From: Thermomonas sp.
Lineage (GTDB): Bacteria > Pseudomonadota > Gammaproteobacteria > Xanthomonadales > Xanthomonadaceae
Direction: 5' to 3'
Length of the DNA: 64,000 nucleotides
NCBI RefSeq assembly: GCF_019104945.1
Contig: NZ_JAHRWW010000024.1
Location: 1-64,000 of the forward strand
Shown here: one piece after another, positions 63,349-64,000 of the stretch
Layout: each line of letters starts with the position of its first letter
Numbering within the stretch: the stretch's first letter is position 1
The notes under the pieces: generated by a model
What the model was told of the DNA's origin: nothing
The model's database searches: none
The model's input: the letters and a program-made list of their open reading frames with translations, nothing else
Translations under genes and position numbers: made by a program

Positions 63349-64000
63349 TTATTCCACCGCCAAGCTGTCCACCTTCTGCCAGCCGCGTGGCAGCAGCCCG
63401 CCGCGCGATCCGCGGGCGCCTAGGTGGGTGTCTAAGTCCTTGAAGCTCAGCGTCATAGTACGTGCGCCTGATTGCACCAATAGCTTGCCGCTTTCGGGAA
63501 CCACCGCAATGGCTACCACGTGCTCGGTGCCGCGCTTGGCTTTGGGAATGTCGATAATTTTGTTGCCTTTGCCCTTATCCAGTTCCGGTAGTTCGCTGAC
63601 CGGGAATGCCAGTACATGGCCTGCGCTGGTAACAGCTACGATACGGTCGGAATCGAGATTGGCCACGGACGACGGTGCCAGCACATGCCCACCTTCGGAG
63701 AGTGAAAGCAGCGTTTTACCGGCTTTCTGGCGGCTGGTGAGGTTTTCAAAGCGCGTAACAAACCCGTAGCCGTGGCTGGAAGCGATCACCAATTTATCGT
63801 CGTTATTGCCGCTGGCGATGGCGTCAAAACTGGCGCCTGCCGCGGGGGCAAAGCGGCCGGTAAGCGGCTCGCCGTTGCCGCGCGCACTGGGCAGGGTATG
63901 CACAGCCGTGGAATAGCTGCGGCCGGTAGAGTCAAGGAACGCCACCTGTTGGTTGCTGCGCGAACGCACCGCCGCAAGCAGGCGGTCACCTTCGCGGTAC
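63349..64000 (-). CDS. parC: DNA topoisomerase IV subunit A, C-terminal part (truncated by window edge)
   Basis: The last 217 residues are present and the gene continues beyond the window. The segment is the C-terminal beta-pinwheel domain: SSHGYGFVTRFENLTSRQKA, then GKTLLSLSEGG, SAGHVLAFPVSELPEL and the end GARGSRGGLLPRGWQKVDSL. These match ParC and not GyrA, which carries a GyrA box. ParC acts with ParE in decatenation of daughter chromosomes. Confidence 0.92.
   Translation of the reverse strand, partial: YREGDRLLAAVRSRSNQQVAFLDSTGRSYSTAVHTLPSARGNGEPLTGRFAPAAGASFDAIASGNNDDKLVIASSHGYGFVTRFENLTSRQKAGKTLLSLSEGGHVLAPSSVANLDSDRIVAVTSAGHVLAFPVSELPELDKGKGNKIIDIPKAKRGTEHVVAIAVVPESGKLLVQSGARTMTLSFKDLDTHLGARGSRGGLLPRGWQKVDSLAVE

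Overview
The window reads as a chromosomal segment of a gammaproteobacterium of the Xanthomonadaceae group. The evidence is the lexA-recA-recX block with a LexA site of the Xanthomonas/Xylella form TTAG-N6-TACTA, the map-glnD-dapD-arsC-dapE-asnB neighbourhood, the Lrp/sulfur-lyase divergent pair, a TonB-dependent receptor and the moderately high GC content. A facultatively denitrifying genus of that family is the best fit. Genus-level placement is inference. No rRNA or tRNA gene was seen.

Layout. 1-2.9 kb: end of rplS, hslR, an Lrp regulator divergent from a Cys/Met PLP lyase, and a GNAT. 2.9-4.1 kb: a decayed patch with DUF937 tails, a 25-bp duplication of the lyase gene, one CRISPR-repeat-like palindrome and a frameshifted DUF4160 gene next to a DUF2442-HTH gene. 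4.1-7.8 kb: cobalamin uptake (BtuF-like protein, B12 riboswitch, btuB, BtuM-like membrane protein). 7.9-17 kb: a broken DUF4375-like gene, catalase, an orphan Phd antitoxin, a MOSC protein, mutS, a TonB receptor and pncC. 17-19.5 kb: lexA, recA, recX. 19.5-27.4 kb: map, glnD, dapD, a CocE hydrolase, arsC and dapE. 27.4-32.7 kb: a GH18 protein, a penicillin-acylase-family protein and asnB behind an Asn-rich leader peptide and terminator. 32.7-35.5 kb: two tandem REC-REC-GGDEF proteins.

35.5-62.7 kb is an anaerobic respiration island. It holds the cbb3 oxidase operon ccoNOQP with its assembly genes ccoGHIS and a SafE protein, two FNR regulators with complete Fe-S cysteines, nirK fused to a cytochrome c domain with nirV and sco, a DUF2249/membrane protein pair, nadAB, a His-rich exported protein, two PLP enzymes, a SirB2 protein, nnrS, a quinol-dependent NO reductase and hemN. 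FNR-type sites (TTGAT-N4-ATCAA or close) lie before ccoN, nirK, norZ and hemN, with weaker ones before nadA and nnrS. The encoded denitrification steps are nitrite to NO to N2O. Nitrate reductase and N2O reductase are not in the window. The window ends in tpm and the C-terminal part of parC.

The most notable candidate for an undescribed system is at 30801-30949. A 29-codon leader peptide with eight Asn codons is followed by mutually exclusive hairpins and a terminator directly before asnB. This has the layout of a classical ribosome-mediated attenuator responding to Asn-tRNA charging.
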